From assembly GCF_011046895.1 (NCBI RefSeq), contig NZ_CP049249.1, positions 1 to 64,000 of the forward strand: a stretch of DNA of 64,000 nucleotides. The letters are read 5' to 3'. Position 1 is the stretch's first letter, and each line of letters begins with the position of its first letter. The notes beneath the pieces are model-generated. The model was not told the DNA's origin. It saw only the letters and a program-made list of their open reading frames with translations, and searched no databases. Source of the DNA: Rhizobium rhizoryzae. GTDB lineage: Bacteria; Pseudomonadota; Alphaproteobacteria; Rhizobiales; Rhizobiaceae. Position numbers and translations under genes: made by a program. This document shows positions 44,106-52,427 of this stretch, one piece after another.

Positions 44106-44861
44106 TCATCGGTCACAGGCTCGATTGAAAAGAAAGACAGTGCCTGCGAGCGTCAGCGTTGGCCATAAAACCAGCATCGGATTGTCGAAGATGAATATGC
44201 GGTATTCAAAGAGCATTCCACCCCAATCGGGGAGCGAAGGATCGGCGCCAAGACCGATAAAGGCGAGCGAGGCATAAGCAATGGCGGCAGAGCCGGACTG
44301 GTTGCCGACATAAGTCAGGATCGATGGCAGCGTGTTTGGCAAGAGATGACGAAAGAGCTTGCCGCTGGAGCGCACGCCAAGTGCCTCGGCTCCCAGCATG
44401 AAGGGTTGCGACAGGACGCGTCGCGTCAAGGCATGCGTGAACACAGTCAGCGGTCCGATGGCCGCAAGGCCCAGCGCCATGCCGGCGCTCAAGGGCGATA
44501 GCCCGAAGATGGCTGCTGCCGTCAGCGCGACGATCAAGGTCGGCACCATGATGAATACTTGGCTTGCCTTCAGGATTGCGACCTCCCGCCAGCCGCCGAG
44601 AAGGGCGGCGAGGGTTCCAAGCAGAGAGCCGCCCACCAGCCCGATCGCCCCGACGGCAAGGATTACGATAGCCGTCCGGAACCCGCCGACCATCAGCCGG
44701 GACAAGAGGTCGCGGCCCAGATGATCCGTTCCGAGGAGGTGTGGGATGCTTGGTCCGGCGTGACGGTTGAGGATATCAACCGCGTCCGGATCATGCGGTT
44801 GCCAGAAGCCACCGGCGAATAGAAGGGCAAGCAGCAGGAGCGGAAGCACAGCGCGGTTCAT
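44106..44861 (-). CDS. ABC transporter permease, DppC/NikC type (B12-riboswitch operon)
   Basis: 251 residues from ATG at 44861; the open frame extends to 45116 only as antisense of its neighbour. DppC landmarks HLLGTDHLGRDLLSRLMVGG and coupling loop EALGVRSSGKLFRHLLPNTL, then SAAIAYASLAFIGLGADPSL. Shorter than many DppC proteins because the N-terminal tail is brief (MNRAVLPLLLLALLFAGGFW is the first membrane segment). The start overlaps the DppB-type gene by four bases. Last gene of the operon; no ATPase gene follows. Confidence 0.92.
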   Translation of the reverse strand: MNRAVLPLLLLALLFAGGFWQPHDPDAVDILNRHAGPSIPHLLGTDHLGRDLLSRLMVGGFRTAIVILAVGAIGLVGGSLLGTLAALLGGWREVAILKASQVFIMVPTLIVALTAAAIFGLSPLSAGMALGLAAIGPLTVFTHALTRRVLSQPFMLGAEALGVRSSGKLFRHLLPNTLPSILTYVGNQSGSAAIAYASLAFIGLGADPSLPDWGGMLFEYRIFIFDNPMLVLWPTLTLAGTVFLFNRACDR

Positions 44862-45775
44862 GGCAGGCGTGGCTCCAGCCGCAGCATCATCAGCCGTGCC
44901 AGGCAATCGATGCTCACCATCCAAAGTGCGATGACCATGACATAGGCCTGCAACACCATCTGATCGCGCATCGAGATACTCTGAACCAGGAATTGGCTGA
45001 TCCCCGGAAGGCCAAACAGGATTTCCATGGCGGCGGCGCTGCCGATTACCCAGCCGGCTTCGGAATGCACGGCGGCAAGAACCGCATACAATGCGCTCGG
45101 ATGGGCATGACGCCACAGTGCTTGTGTTTCGGACAAACCTTTGGCACGAGCGGTGACGAACCAGGGCTGTATTGCGGCTTCCTGCAGACCTTTGCGGTAA
45201 ACTCGGGCCAGAACTGCAGTGGAATGCAGGGCAACGAGCGCGATAGCCAGCACCAGTGAGGCACGGTCATTGGCGAACGGTCGTATCCACCGCAGTTGCA
45301 CGCCGAACACCCAGATCAGCACGAGCCCGGTCGCAAACACCGGCGTGGATTGCGTGAACACGGACAACAGGCGACTGAACCGATCTGCGACCCCGCCCGG
45401 CTTCACGACTGCCGCAAATCCGAGCGGCAGGGCCAACAACAGGGCAAGGCAGAGCCCGGCAATGCCAATGCTGAGCGACAGGGGCAAACGGTGGAGGAAC
45501 TCGGTACGGACGGGTTCACCCGTCCGGAAGGATCGTCCCCAGTCGCCGTGCAAAAAGTCCCGGCCCCATCGGAGATAGCGGGAAATCAGAGGCCGGTCGA
45601 GACCCCAGTCCTGGCGCAGGGCGGCCATCGTCTCGTCGGTTGCGGGCAGATTCCAGGTGCGAATGGCGATCTCGACAGGGTCGACCGGCATCAGGGTGAT
45701 GATTGCAAAGGCTGCGAAAGACACGACAAGCAGGCCGAGCGCTGTCTGCAATCCCCATGATGCCAGCTTCTTCAT
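44858..45775 (-). CDS. ABC transporter permease, DppB/NikB type (B12-riboswitch operon)
   Basis: 305 residues. First membrane segment LGLLVVSFAAFAIITLMPVD, then SRYLRWGRDFLHGDWGRSFR, the usual DppB signature. Coupling loop in VTARAKGLSETQALWRHAHP. Starts four bases after the binding-protein stop. With the DppC-type subunit it forms the pore of an importer controlled by the cobalamin riboswitch. Confidence 0.93.
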   Translation of the reverse strand: MKKLASWGLQTALGLLVVSFAAFAIITLMPVDPVEIAIRTWNLPATDETMAALRQDWGLDRPLISRYLRWGRDFLHGDWGRSFRTGEPVRTEFLHRLPLSLSIGIAGLCLALLLALPLGFAAVVKPGGVADRFSRLLSVFTQSTPVFATGLVLIWVFGVQLRWIRPFANDRASLVLAIALVALHSTAVLARVYRKGLQEAAIQPWFVTARAKGLSETQALWRHAHPSALYAVLAAVHSEAGWVIGSAAAMEILFGLPGISQFLVQSISMRDQMVLQAYVMVIALWMVSIDCLARLMMLRLEPRLP

Positions 45776-45779
45776 GGCT

Positions 45780-47282
45780 TCACTTGCTCTCGCCGATATC
45801 GGCGCGCAGGACGTGATAGTCCGATCCCCAGGGCTCGTAACCCTTCAGTCTGTCGGAGACGCCGACATACCAGACCGGCGAGACGAGGAAGGAAACGGGC
45901 ACGTCGTCAAACAGCTTCGCTTGGGCGTCCAATGCAATCTGGATGCGTTCGGCGGGGTCGCCGGTGGTGGCGAAGCGGTCGATGATGGCGTCGAATTCCG
46001 GCGATGCATATTTGGTATAGTTGAGCGAGGCACCGCTTCGCAGCATCGAGTTCAGGAAAAAGGCCGGATCGCCGCTGGGGGCGGTGTGTTGGGCCCAGAG
46101 CGCGATGTCGAAATTGCCGCTGGCCGCCGCCTCTGCAATATTGTCCACGATCTGTGTGTCGAGCCCGATGCCGATCCGGGAAAGCTGTGCCTTGACGACC
46201 GGCAGCATGGTGACCAGATCCGGCCGTTGCGGGTATGTGATCGCCAGCAGCTTCAGAGCCTTGCCGTCCTTGGTACGCATGCCGTCGGTGCCCTTTGTCC
46301 AGCCCGCAGTATCCAGGATCGCGGCAGCCCTGGCAGCATCTGTCGGCCGGGCTTGGCTGCCGGCAAACGGAAAATAAGGAGCATAGGCGCCGGTTGCCGG
46401 TGTTCCGCCATTGATGGCAGCGGCCAGTTCCTTGCGATCGAAGGCGAGGTCGATGGCCTGGCGCACGGATTTGTCCTGAACCACCGGCCTTGTCGTGTTC
46501 AAAAAGGCAAAATACTGGTACCCGACCGCGAAGGATTTGACTGTCAGGGACGGATCACGCGTCAGTCGGGCGGCAACTTCGGAGGGGAGACCAAAGGCCA
46601 GATCCAACTCCCCGGATTGAAAGGCCAGCGCCATGGTTTGCGCATCGCCGAACCGTTTCAGTGTCAACGGTCTGCGCTGGTCCGCCCCTTCAAAATGGGC
46701 ATTCGGCTTCAATTCGATCGCCGCATCGACCTTGAAATCCGCGATTTCGTAGGGGCCGGTAAAGATCGTCTTGCCGTCCTCGGCTGCCGGCTTGTAGGCA
46801 ATCAGCGGCCATTCGGCAAACAGGGCCTGGATGAGAGGAACCGGCTTTTCCGTCGATACCCTGAGGGTGAGGTCGTCTGCTGCTGCAAACGTCAGTTTCC
46901 CGCCTGTCGCCAATGCTGCCTTGTTGTTGGCAAAGGTGCGCTCGAAACCGGCCGCCAAAGCTGCGGCTGTCACGGGCGTGCCATCAGAGAATGCGCGCCC
47001 TGCCTTCAAGGTGATCGTCCAGGTGAGGTCGCCCGTGCGTTCGGCCTTTTCGGCCAGTTCCGGTACAAGTTTGCCTTGCCTGTCGACGGTAAACAGGTTT
47101 TCGCCAACCCCGTGGCTGGTGAGCGCCCAGCCATTTGATCCCTTGGCCGGGTCAACGCCACTGGTGATGAAGGTTGCGCCGATGCGCAAAGGCTCAGTCG
47201 CTGCTGCGGGCCACGCGACGGCCACAAGGGCTGCGGTGGCGATCAGCGCGCTGCTGAGGCGCTGGCGGAGCGGAATGGGCAT
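45780..47282 (-). CDS. ABC transporter substrate-binding protein, family 5 (NikA/DppA-like), B12-regulated
   Basis: 500 residues. Signal peptide SALIATAALVAVAWPAAATE, cleavage near residue 29. Mature part: LRIGATFITSGVDPAKGSNG, LTWTITLKAGRAFSDGTPVT and the C-terminal NFDIALWAQHTAPSGDPAFF. The short WTITLK-AGR-FSDGTP and SGDPAFFLNSM segments are like nickel/peptide-binding relatives. Because the operon begins with a cobalamin riboswitch and a CbiX-like protein, cobalt, a cobalt chelate or a corrinoid piece is the likely cargo; ordinary family-5 substrates remain possible. 21 bases separate it from the CbiX-like gene. Confidence 0.9.
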   Translation of the reverse strand: MPIPLRQRLSSALIATAALVAVAWPAAATEPLRIGATFITSGVDPAKGSNGWALTSHGVGENLFTVDRQGKLVPELAEKAERTGDLTWTITLKAGRAFSDGTPVTAAALAAGFERTFANNKAALATGGKLTFAAADDLTLRVSTEKPVPLIQALFAEWPLIAYKPAAEDGKTIFTGPYEIADFKVDAAIELKPNAHFEGADQRRPLTLKRFGDAQTMALAFQSGELDLAFGLPSEVAARLTRDPSLTVKSFAVGYQYFAFLNTTRPVVQDKSVRQAIDLAFDRKELAAAINGGTPATGAYAPYFPFAGSQARPTDAARAAAILDTAGWTKGTDGMRTKDGKALKLLAITYPQRPDLVTMLPVVKAQLSRIGIGLDTQIVDNIAEAAASGNFDIALWAQHTAPSGDPAFFLNSMLRSGASLNYTKYASPEFDAIIDRFATTGDPAERIQIALDAQAKLFDDVPVSFLVSPVWYVGVSDRLKGYEPWGSDYHVLRADIGESK

Positions 47283-47303
47283 AATGACCTCTCGTCTCGT
47301 TGA

Positions 47304-48098
47304 TTATGGATTCGGGAATCTTGGTGTTTGCAGCGGCCGCAGCCGCTGCTTGCGTCCGGTCGGGTGATAGGCGAAATCCTCCACGACCGTTCCGCCCAAC
47401 AGGTGCTCGGTGATGATGCGGTCGACGGCCGCCTCGGTGACGCCGCCGTAATAGGTGCCCTCGGGAAAGACCTGGACGACAGGGGCAAGATTGCAGGGGC
47501 CGAGGCAGGTGGATTTCGCGGTCATGGTGCCTTCGCCCGTTGTCCGCAGCTTCAGGCGTTGCTGTTCGTTGCGCAGGTGGCACCAGAGGGCGTCGGCACC
47601 TGCGCCATTGCAGGGGCCGCCCTGGCAGACCAGGACCCGGCGTTTCTGGTCCGGCACAAGCGAACCTTCGGCGAGGGATTTCTGATCAACGGCAAGATCG
47701 AAGGATGTGGCTGACGCGACCAGATCTCCAAGTAGTGCGGCCATGACCGGACTTGCCGCGATGTGAGCGGTGAGTGCTATCTCCGGCCATGGCCGGTGAT
47801 CCTCGTTTCGCCAGCGGCGGACCACTTTTTGCAGCCAGGTGGGAACGCTGGGCTCCATGGGCAGAACAAGCGGGACAATGCTGACATGGGAACAGCCCTC
47901 GCCGACCAGCGCCAGCAGCGCTTCCTTGAGAGACGGAGTGCCTTGTTCAATGAAGGCGTAACGCACGACGGCGTCAGGCCGGTGTTCGGCCATGACGCCC
48001 GCAAGGCGCGCCATGTCGGCGTGAGGCGCCGCGGCAAAAGCGGATTTCGCGATGAGAAGAACGGCGCGCCGTTCGTCCAGTTCTATTTCTTTCGTCAC
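47304..48098 (-). CDS. CbiX-like domain fused to thioredoxin-like [2Fe-2S] ferredoxin
   Basis: 264 residues. The N-terminal 130 residues follow the sirohydrochlorin chelatase (CbiX/SirB) pattern (VVRYAFIEQGTPSLKEALLA; SHVSIVPLVLPM). The first catalytic His, normally in a GHGS motif near residue 18, is replaced (LLIAKSAFAA), while His71 remains, so chelatase activity is uncertain. The C-terminal part is a thioredoxin-like ferredoxin: Cys158-x4-Cys163 (VCQGGPCNGAG) and Cys198-x3-Cys202 (CLGPCNLAPVVQV), the ligand spacing of that family. It is first in the cobalamin-riboswitch operon, 115 bases after the aptamer. A role in cobalt handling or corrin-ring metal chemistry is inferred. Confidence 0.85.
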   Translation of the reverse strand: MTKEIELDERRAVLLIAKSAFAAAPHADMARLAGVMAEHRPDAVVRYAFIEQGTPSLKEALLALVGEGCSHVSIVPLVLPMEPSVPTWLQKVVRRWRNEDHRPWPEIALTAHIAASPVMAALLGDLVASATSFDLAVDQKSLAEGSLVPDQKRRVLVCQGGPCNGAGADALWCHLRNEQQRLKLRTTGEGTMTAKSTCLGPCNLAPVVQVFPEGTYYGGVTEAAVDRIITEHLLGGTVVEDFAYHPTGRKQRLRPLQTPRFPNP

Positions 48099-48212
48099 TG
48101 CGTGCCTCGCGCGTGAGCGGTCGAGGCTAGCAACGAAATGACGACGCGCGCGAACCCCTTGGTACGCGAACGAGCCATTCCGGCGGCAGACCCCGACCGC
48201 GGAATTCTATCT

Positions 48213-48378
48213 TGTCAGGCAGGTCTCCTGGCTCACGGGTCTATGCCTTCCCCTGTCTTCCCAACCTTTTCAGGTCAGTGACGTTTTCGGGGACGGCTCG
48301 CCGTTTACAGTTGCGGGACAGCTCCGGCGTCGCACCGGATTCCCTCTTAGCTTCCACCAGTGATGGAAGAACCTTGAC
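48213..48378 (-). ncRNA. Cobalamin (B12) riboswitch
   Basis: On the minus strand the conserved core is clear: GAGGGAATCCGGTGCGACGC, then CCGGAGCTGTCCCGCAACTG, then TAA, GGGAAGACAGGGGAAGGC and the final B12 box AGCCAGGAGACCTGCC at about 48218-48234. Paired arms flank the core. It lies 115 bases upstream of the CbiX-like start, so binding of adenosylcobalamin should shut off the whole four-gene operon by termination or masking of the ribosome-binding site. Confidence 0.95.
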
Positions 48379-48487
48379 CTGACGATGTCTACATGATGGC
48401 GGCCTGCTGTCAATCGACAGGAGGCAATGGTTCCACTAGGAGCCGCTACCACTCTCATTTGCCTTCTCATCGACATTTTCGTTGATA

Positions 48488-48502
48488 TGTAATAACGTTA
48501 CA
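48488..48502. promoter_or_regulatory. Short palindrome upstream of the riboswitch operon
   Basis: TGTAATAACGTTACA has perfect 5-bp arms around five bases. It lies about 110 bases upstream of the riboswitch, near where the leftward promoter should be. Its shape resembles metal-regulator sites of the Fur/Zur type, but no regulator can be assigned. Confidence 0.3.
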
Positions 48503-48736
48503 TAATGAATGTCAATCGTTCTCACTATGGTGAGGGGCGCTTGATGATCCTCAAAGCAAATGGTGCTTACGAACTTGAAGTGGTCCACGTCGAAAGATCC
48601 GGGAGAACGCGTAATGAGACCGGTATTGCCAAGTTGCTCGATGCCAGGTTGGCTTTATCGATGCACCACGAAATTGCTGATCTTTTTCAATAGTTTAAAG
48701 GAGTTTTCTTTTCTGTGCGAGATCGTCACATAAGCG

Positions 48737-49023
48737 GTCCGGGCATATAAACTCTCTGCCCTGAGTACAGCCGATCTTGAAGACTTGATTGCCCAGCAGA
48801 ATATCATCAGCAGCTGGAAAACTGCGCGACTGCGATCAATCGCTTTGGTCGCTATTTTGCCACCTGTATACGCCGGGACCGGTCCAAACCGAAAGACAAT
48901 TGGCATATGGATGTGGTCGTCATTGCGATTGGCGGAGAGAATTTCCGGCCCTGGCGTGCGATAGATGCTGACCTTGATGTTTTCGACACTCTGGTTCAGC
49001 AGCTTCGCAATATCAGGGCAAGT
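48737..49023 (+). pseudogene. IS6-family transposase remnant
   Basis: From 48737 the plus strand reads LSTADLEDLIAQQNIISSWK, then after a frameshift before 48838 it reads NRFGRYFATCIRRDRSKPKD and NWHMDVVVIAIGGENF, RPWRAIDADLDVFDTLVQQL and RNIRA. The second part matches the IS6 catalytic start (WHLDEVFIKI-GK--YLWRAVDQDGDVLDILVQ in active copies), with the first catalytic Asp kept. The rest of the transposase is missing. The region 48503-48736 holds a short open frame (48505-48693) with no recognisable product. Confidence 0.75.
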
Positions 49024-49154
49024 TCAGTCACAAGCCTTGCCAGTGTAAGGCCGAGTGAAGCCTCTGTGCTGTCATCGCTGTCACGGCCACTTTCATGGCG
49101 AAGACGATAGTCCTGATTGTATCAAAGCCATCAAATTAGCAGCGCTAGCGCCAA

Positions 49155-50039
49155 TCATTGAAATATCGACAGCTTCATCACCTCATCGACAAAGTCGGCA
49201 ACGATGCGCGAAGGATAGCGGTTCGGCGGCAGTACCAGCAGGGTGCGGAAATAGATCGCCGGTTTGAATGGGATGATCGTCAGGCCACGCCCCACATAGG
49301 GTTCGGCCGTCATGGGGTTGACGAGGCCGACTCCGAGCCCTGCCTGAACCATGGCGCAGATGGTGGTCGAATACGGCGTTTCCAACACGACCTTCAGCTT
49401 GGTTGCGCGGTCGCGAAAGATAGCTTCAGCGGCTCGTCGCGTCGTGTCTTCAGGGGAAAGGGCAATGAAGGCTTCTCCGTCGAGATCCTCTGGCGTCAAC
49501 TCAGTGGCCTGCTCCAGGCGATGCCCCGCTGGAACGGCGATGGCGGCACGATAGCGCGCGAAGGGCCGAACATCGACGCCTTCGGTCTCGATCTCGTCGG
49601 CTGCCAGCCCGACATCGACCTGGCCGGACGCTACTAGATCTTTCACAGTAGAGGACAGTTGCGCCTGAAACGAAATGGCGACATTTGGATGCCGCGCCTG
49701 AAAACCGCGCAAAGCGCGTGGCAAAATATTGGTGCTCAGCGCAGATAGGCTTGCCACTTTGATTTCGCCTGATCCGAAATCACGGATTCTCGCTGCGGCA
49801 CTTTTGAGCCGTGTGAGCCCGGAAAACGAACTCTCCACTTCCTTGAAGAAGATGTTCGCTTCGGCGGTCGGATACATGCGACCGCGTTCGCGCCGGAACA
49901 GGGCAAATCCGATATCGCGCTCGAGTTCCTGGATCGCTTTGCTGACAGCAGGTTGGGAAATGCGCAGCACCTCGGCAGCCCGAGAGGCTGTGCTGTTAGT
50001 CATCACGGCATGGAACACCTCGACCTGACGAATATTCAT
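49155..50039 (-). CDS. LysR-family transcriptional regulator
   Basis: 294 residues from ATG at 50039. HTH: MNIRQVEVFHAVMTNSTASR followed by AAEVLRISQPAVSKAIQELE. The effector domain (GEIKVASLSALSTNILPRAL; AMVQAGLGVGLVNPMTAEPY) resembles NocR/OccR-type and other amino-acid-responsive regulators. It is divergent from the C-S lyase/aap operon with 107 bases between starts and so probably controls it. Possible inducer: a sulfur-containing amino acid or opine-like compound. Confidence 0.9.
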   Translation of the reverse strand: MNIRQVEVFHAVMTNSTASRAAEVLRISQPAVSKAIQELERDIGFALFRRERGRMYPTAEANIFFKEVESSFSGLTRLKSAAARIRDFGSGEIKVASLSALSTNILPRALRGFQARHPNVAISFQAQLSSTVKDLVASGQVDVGLAADEIETEGVDVRPFARYRAAIAVPAGHRLEQATELTPEDLDGEAFIALSPEDTTRRAAEAIFRDRATKLKVVLETPYSTTICAMVQAGLGVGLVNPMTAEPYVGRGLTIIPFKPAIYFRTLLVLPPNRYPSRIVADFVDEVMKLSIFQ

Positions 50040-50146
50040 TCGACACCTCATAACCCACGAGAATAAAGTAGCAGGATAATGATATTGGACGGAATTGATA
50101 TGCCGATGTTTTAATCCGCTCACGAAATTGCTCAGGATGAAGCGGA

Positions 50147-51343
50147 ATGAAAGACTTTACTCAATGTGTTGTCACACCGGACGTCAATGTTGACGGGTTT
50201 GAAGCCCTTGGTGTTGCCACGCACCGGGCATCCACCATCGTCTTCAAGAATGCAGAAGCCTATGCCACCCGCGGTCAGAGGGGCCATGATGGGTATACCT
50301 ATGGGCTTTACGGCACGCCGACGACCCGCACGCTCGAAGCCAAACTGACGGCGCTTGAGCAGGGTCTTCGCACATTTCTGGTGCCATCAGGGCAGGCGGC
50401 GAATGCGATTGCAGCGCTTCCGTTCTTGAAGAGCGGCGACAAGATCCTGATCGCGGATACCGCCTATCCGCCCATGCGCGACTTTGCCAACCAGGATCTG
50501 GCGCGTTTCGGCGTCGAGGTTGCCTATTACGATCCGGTTTCGATCGAGGACCTGACAACAAAGATCGATGACCGCACAAAGCTCGTCTGGTGTGAATCCC
50601 CGGGTTCAACGACGATGGAGATCCAGGATCTTCCGGCTATTGCCGATGTCGCCCATCGACACGGCGCGCTTGTCGGCTGCGACAATACCTGGGCGACACC
50701 GCTCAACTACAAGCCGCTGGCGCTCGGAGCCGATATCGTTACGGAAGCCTTGACGAAATATGTTTCCGGCCACTCCGATCTACTGATGGGTTCGATCACC
50801 GTGCGGTCAGACGACCTCATCACACCGATTCGCGCAACGCTCGGGCGCTTCGGGATTGGCGTGTCTCCGGATGATGCATCGCTTGTGCTGCGCGGCATGG
50901 AAACGCTTGGCATCCGTCTCAAGCATGCCGCAGATGTTGCACTGGTACTGATCGAGTGGATCGAGCGTCATCCTCTGGTCGAGCGTGTCCTGTTTCCGAC
51001 CTTGCCGGGTACCCAGGGGCACGAGATCTGGAAGCGGGACTTCCTAGGGACGAGCGGCGTATTCAGCGTTGTCCTGGTATCGGACGCGGTACCTCACGCC
51101 GCCGCAGCCCTCGACGTCCTGAAGACGATTGCCATCGGCGCCTCCTGGGGTGGAACCCGAAGCCTCATCGCCCCCATGCCGGTCCGCCAGAACCGCACGG
51201 CCACCGAATGGAAGCAAGACGATCTCGTGCTGCGCATCAGTGTTGGGCTGGAGGACCCCGCCGACCTCCAGGCTGACATGGAGGCATTTTTTGCCGAGAT
51301 TCTTCGTCGGACGGGGCAGGCGAAACTGGTGCGCGCAAGCTGA
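50147..51343 (+). CDS. PLP-dependent C-S lyase of the Cys/Met metabolism family (cystathionine beta-lyase-like)
   Basis: 398 residues, fold type I PLP enzyme. Lys204 in TEALTKYVSGHSD binds PLP, Asp179 in GCDNTWATPL contacts the pyridine nitrogen, and the Tyr/Arg region near the active site is YGLYGTPTTRTLEAKLTALE at about 52-71. The NTWATPLNYKPLALGADIV motif is that of cystathionine beta-lyases (MetC type). Encoded just ahead of a complete general amino-acid transporter and after a divergent LysR. The pair suggests import and breakdown of a thioether or disulfide amino acid such as cystathionine, cystine or lanthionine. Confidence 0.9.
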   Translation: MKDFTQCVVTPDVNVDGFEALGVATHRASTIVFKNAEAYATRGQRGHDGYTYGLYGTPTTRTLEAKLTALEQGLRTFLVPSGQAANAIAALPFLKSGDKILIADTAYPPMRDFANQDLARFGVEVAYYDPVSIEDLTTKIDDRTKLVWCESPGSTTMEIQDLPAIADVAHRHGALVGCDNTWATPLNYKPLALGADIVTEALTKYVSGHSDLLMGSITVRSDDLITPIRATLGRFGIGVSPDDASLVLRGMETLGIRLKHAADVALVLIEWIERHPLVERVLFPTLPGTQGHEIWKRDFLGTSGVFSVVLVSDAVPHAAAALDVLKTIAIGASWGGTRSLIAPMPVRQNRTATEWKQDDLVLRISVGLEDPADLQADMEAFFAEILRRTGQAKLVRAS

Positions 51344-51385
51344 CCATCTTCGAAAAAACGCACTTCAACAAAAAAGGGGAACAAC

Positions 51386-52411
51386 ATGCGTTCGAAACTT
51401 CTTGGAGTAGGCTTTTTGCTTACGAGCATGCTGTCTGCTGGCCTGTCGCCGGCAGTCGCAGGACCAACGCTTGACGCCGTTAAGGCGCGCGGTTTTCTGA
51501 AATGCGCCTCAAGTCAGGGCACCGTTGGCTTTGGCGCGCCCGATGAGAAGGGCTACTGGCGTGGTCTCGACGTGGAGACCTGCCGGGCCGTGGCGGTCGC
51601 GATCTTCAATGACAAGGACAAGGTGGAGTTCGTTCCGCTGAGCGGCCAGCAGCGCGTGCCGGCCCTGCAGACCGGGGAAATCGACATCCTGCCGCGCACA
51701 TTCACCTGGACCTTGCGCCGCGACGCTAACGGTTTGAACTTCACGACGCCGAACTATTACGAGTTCACCGGCTTCATGATGCCGAAGGCGCTCGGGGTGA
51801 CGAAAGTGGAGGACATGTCTGGCGCGTCGGTCTGTGTGCAGACGGGTTCCACCACCGAGGTGGTCGCCAACGACGTGTCGAAGGAACATAATCTCGGGCT
51901 GAAGCCGGTCGTGTTTGAAAACAGCTCCGCCGTCAGCCAGGCATTCTTCTCCGGACGTTGCGATGCCCTCATCACTGACGCCGCGGCTCTCGCTTCCATC
52001 CGCGCGACATCCGCCAAGAATCCCGACGATTACATCATCTTTCCCGCCACCCGGTTCATGGATGCGCTGACGCCTGCCGTTCGCCATGGCGATGATCAAT
52101 GGCTCGATATCGTCAACTGGTCGATCCAGGCCTTGATTGCGGGCGAGCAACTGGGCGTCACCCAAGCCAATGTCACCGAAATGCAGACGTCCGAAGCCCC
52201 CCGCCTCAAGCGCTTCCTCGGCGTTGAACCTGGAAACGGTTCGGCACTTGGCCTGGACGAGAAGTTTGCCGCCAACATCATCGCGCAACTCGGCAATTAC
52301 GGCGAAATGTTTGATCGCAATGTCGGCAAGAATAGCCCGCTGAAGCTGGAGCGCGGCGCCAACCGCCTCTATTCCGATGGTGGGCTGATGTTCCCGCTGG
52401 CATTCCAGTAA
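51386..52411 (+). CDS. aapJ: General L-amino-acid ABC transporter substrate-binding protein (AapJ-like)
   Basis: 341 residues, signal peptide GFLLTSMLSAGLSPAVAGPT, cleavage near 25. The AapJ pattern is distinct: TLDAVKARGFLKCASSQGTV, GYWRGLDVETCRAVAVAIFN, LQTGEIDILPRTFTWTLRRD and CVQTGSTTEVVAND, with an ending PLKLERGANRLYSDGGLMFP. Binds a range of L-amino acids in the periplasm. First of four transporter genes. Confidence 0.93.
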   Translation: MRSKLLGVGFLLTSMLSAGLSPAVAGPTLDAVKARGFLKCASSQGTVGFGAPDEKGYWRGLDVETCRAVAVAIFNDKDKVEFVPLSGQQRVPALQTGEIDILPRTFTWTLRRDANGLNFTTPNYYEFTGFMMPKALGVTKVEDMSGASVCVQTGSTTEVVANDVSKEHNLGLKPVVFENSSAVSQAFFSGRCDALITDAAALASIRATSAKNPDDYIIFPATRFMDALTPAVRHGDDQWLDIVNWSIQALIAGEQLGVTQANVTEMQTSEAPRLKRFLGVEPGNGSALGLDEKFAANIIAQLGNYGEMFDRNVGKNSPLKLERGANRLYSDGGLMFPLAFQ

Positions 52412-52427
52412 GCACACGGAGGCCGGC

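Noticed and set aside
45657-47138. 493-aa plus-strand open frame opposite the B12-operon binding protein
   Set aside because: Its frame mirrors the binding-protein codons; the minus-strand product has a signal peptide and full family-5 pattern.
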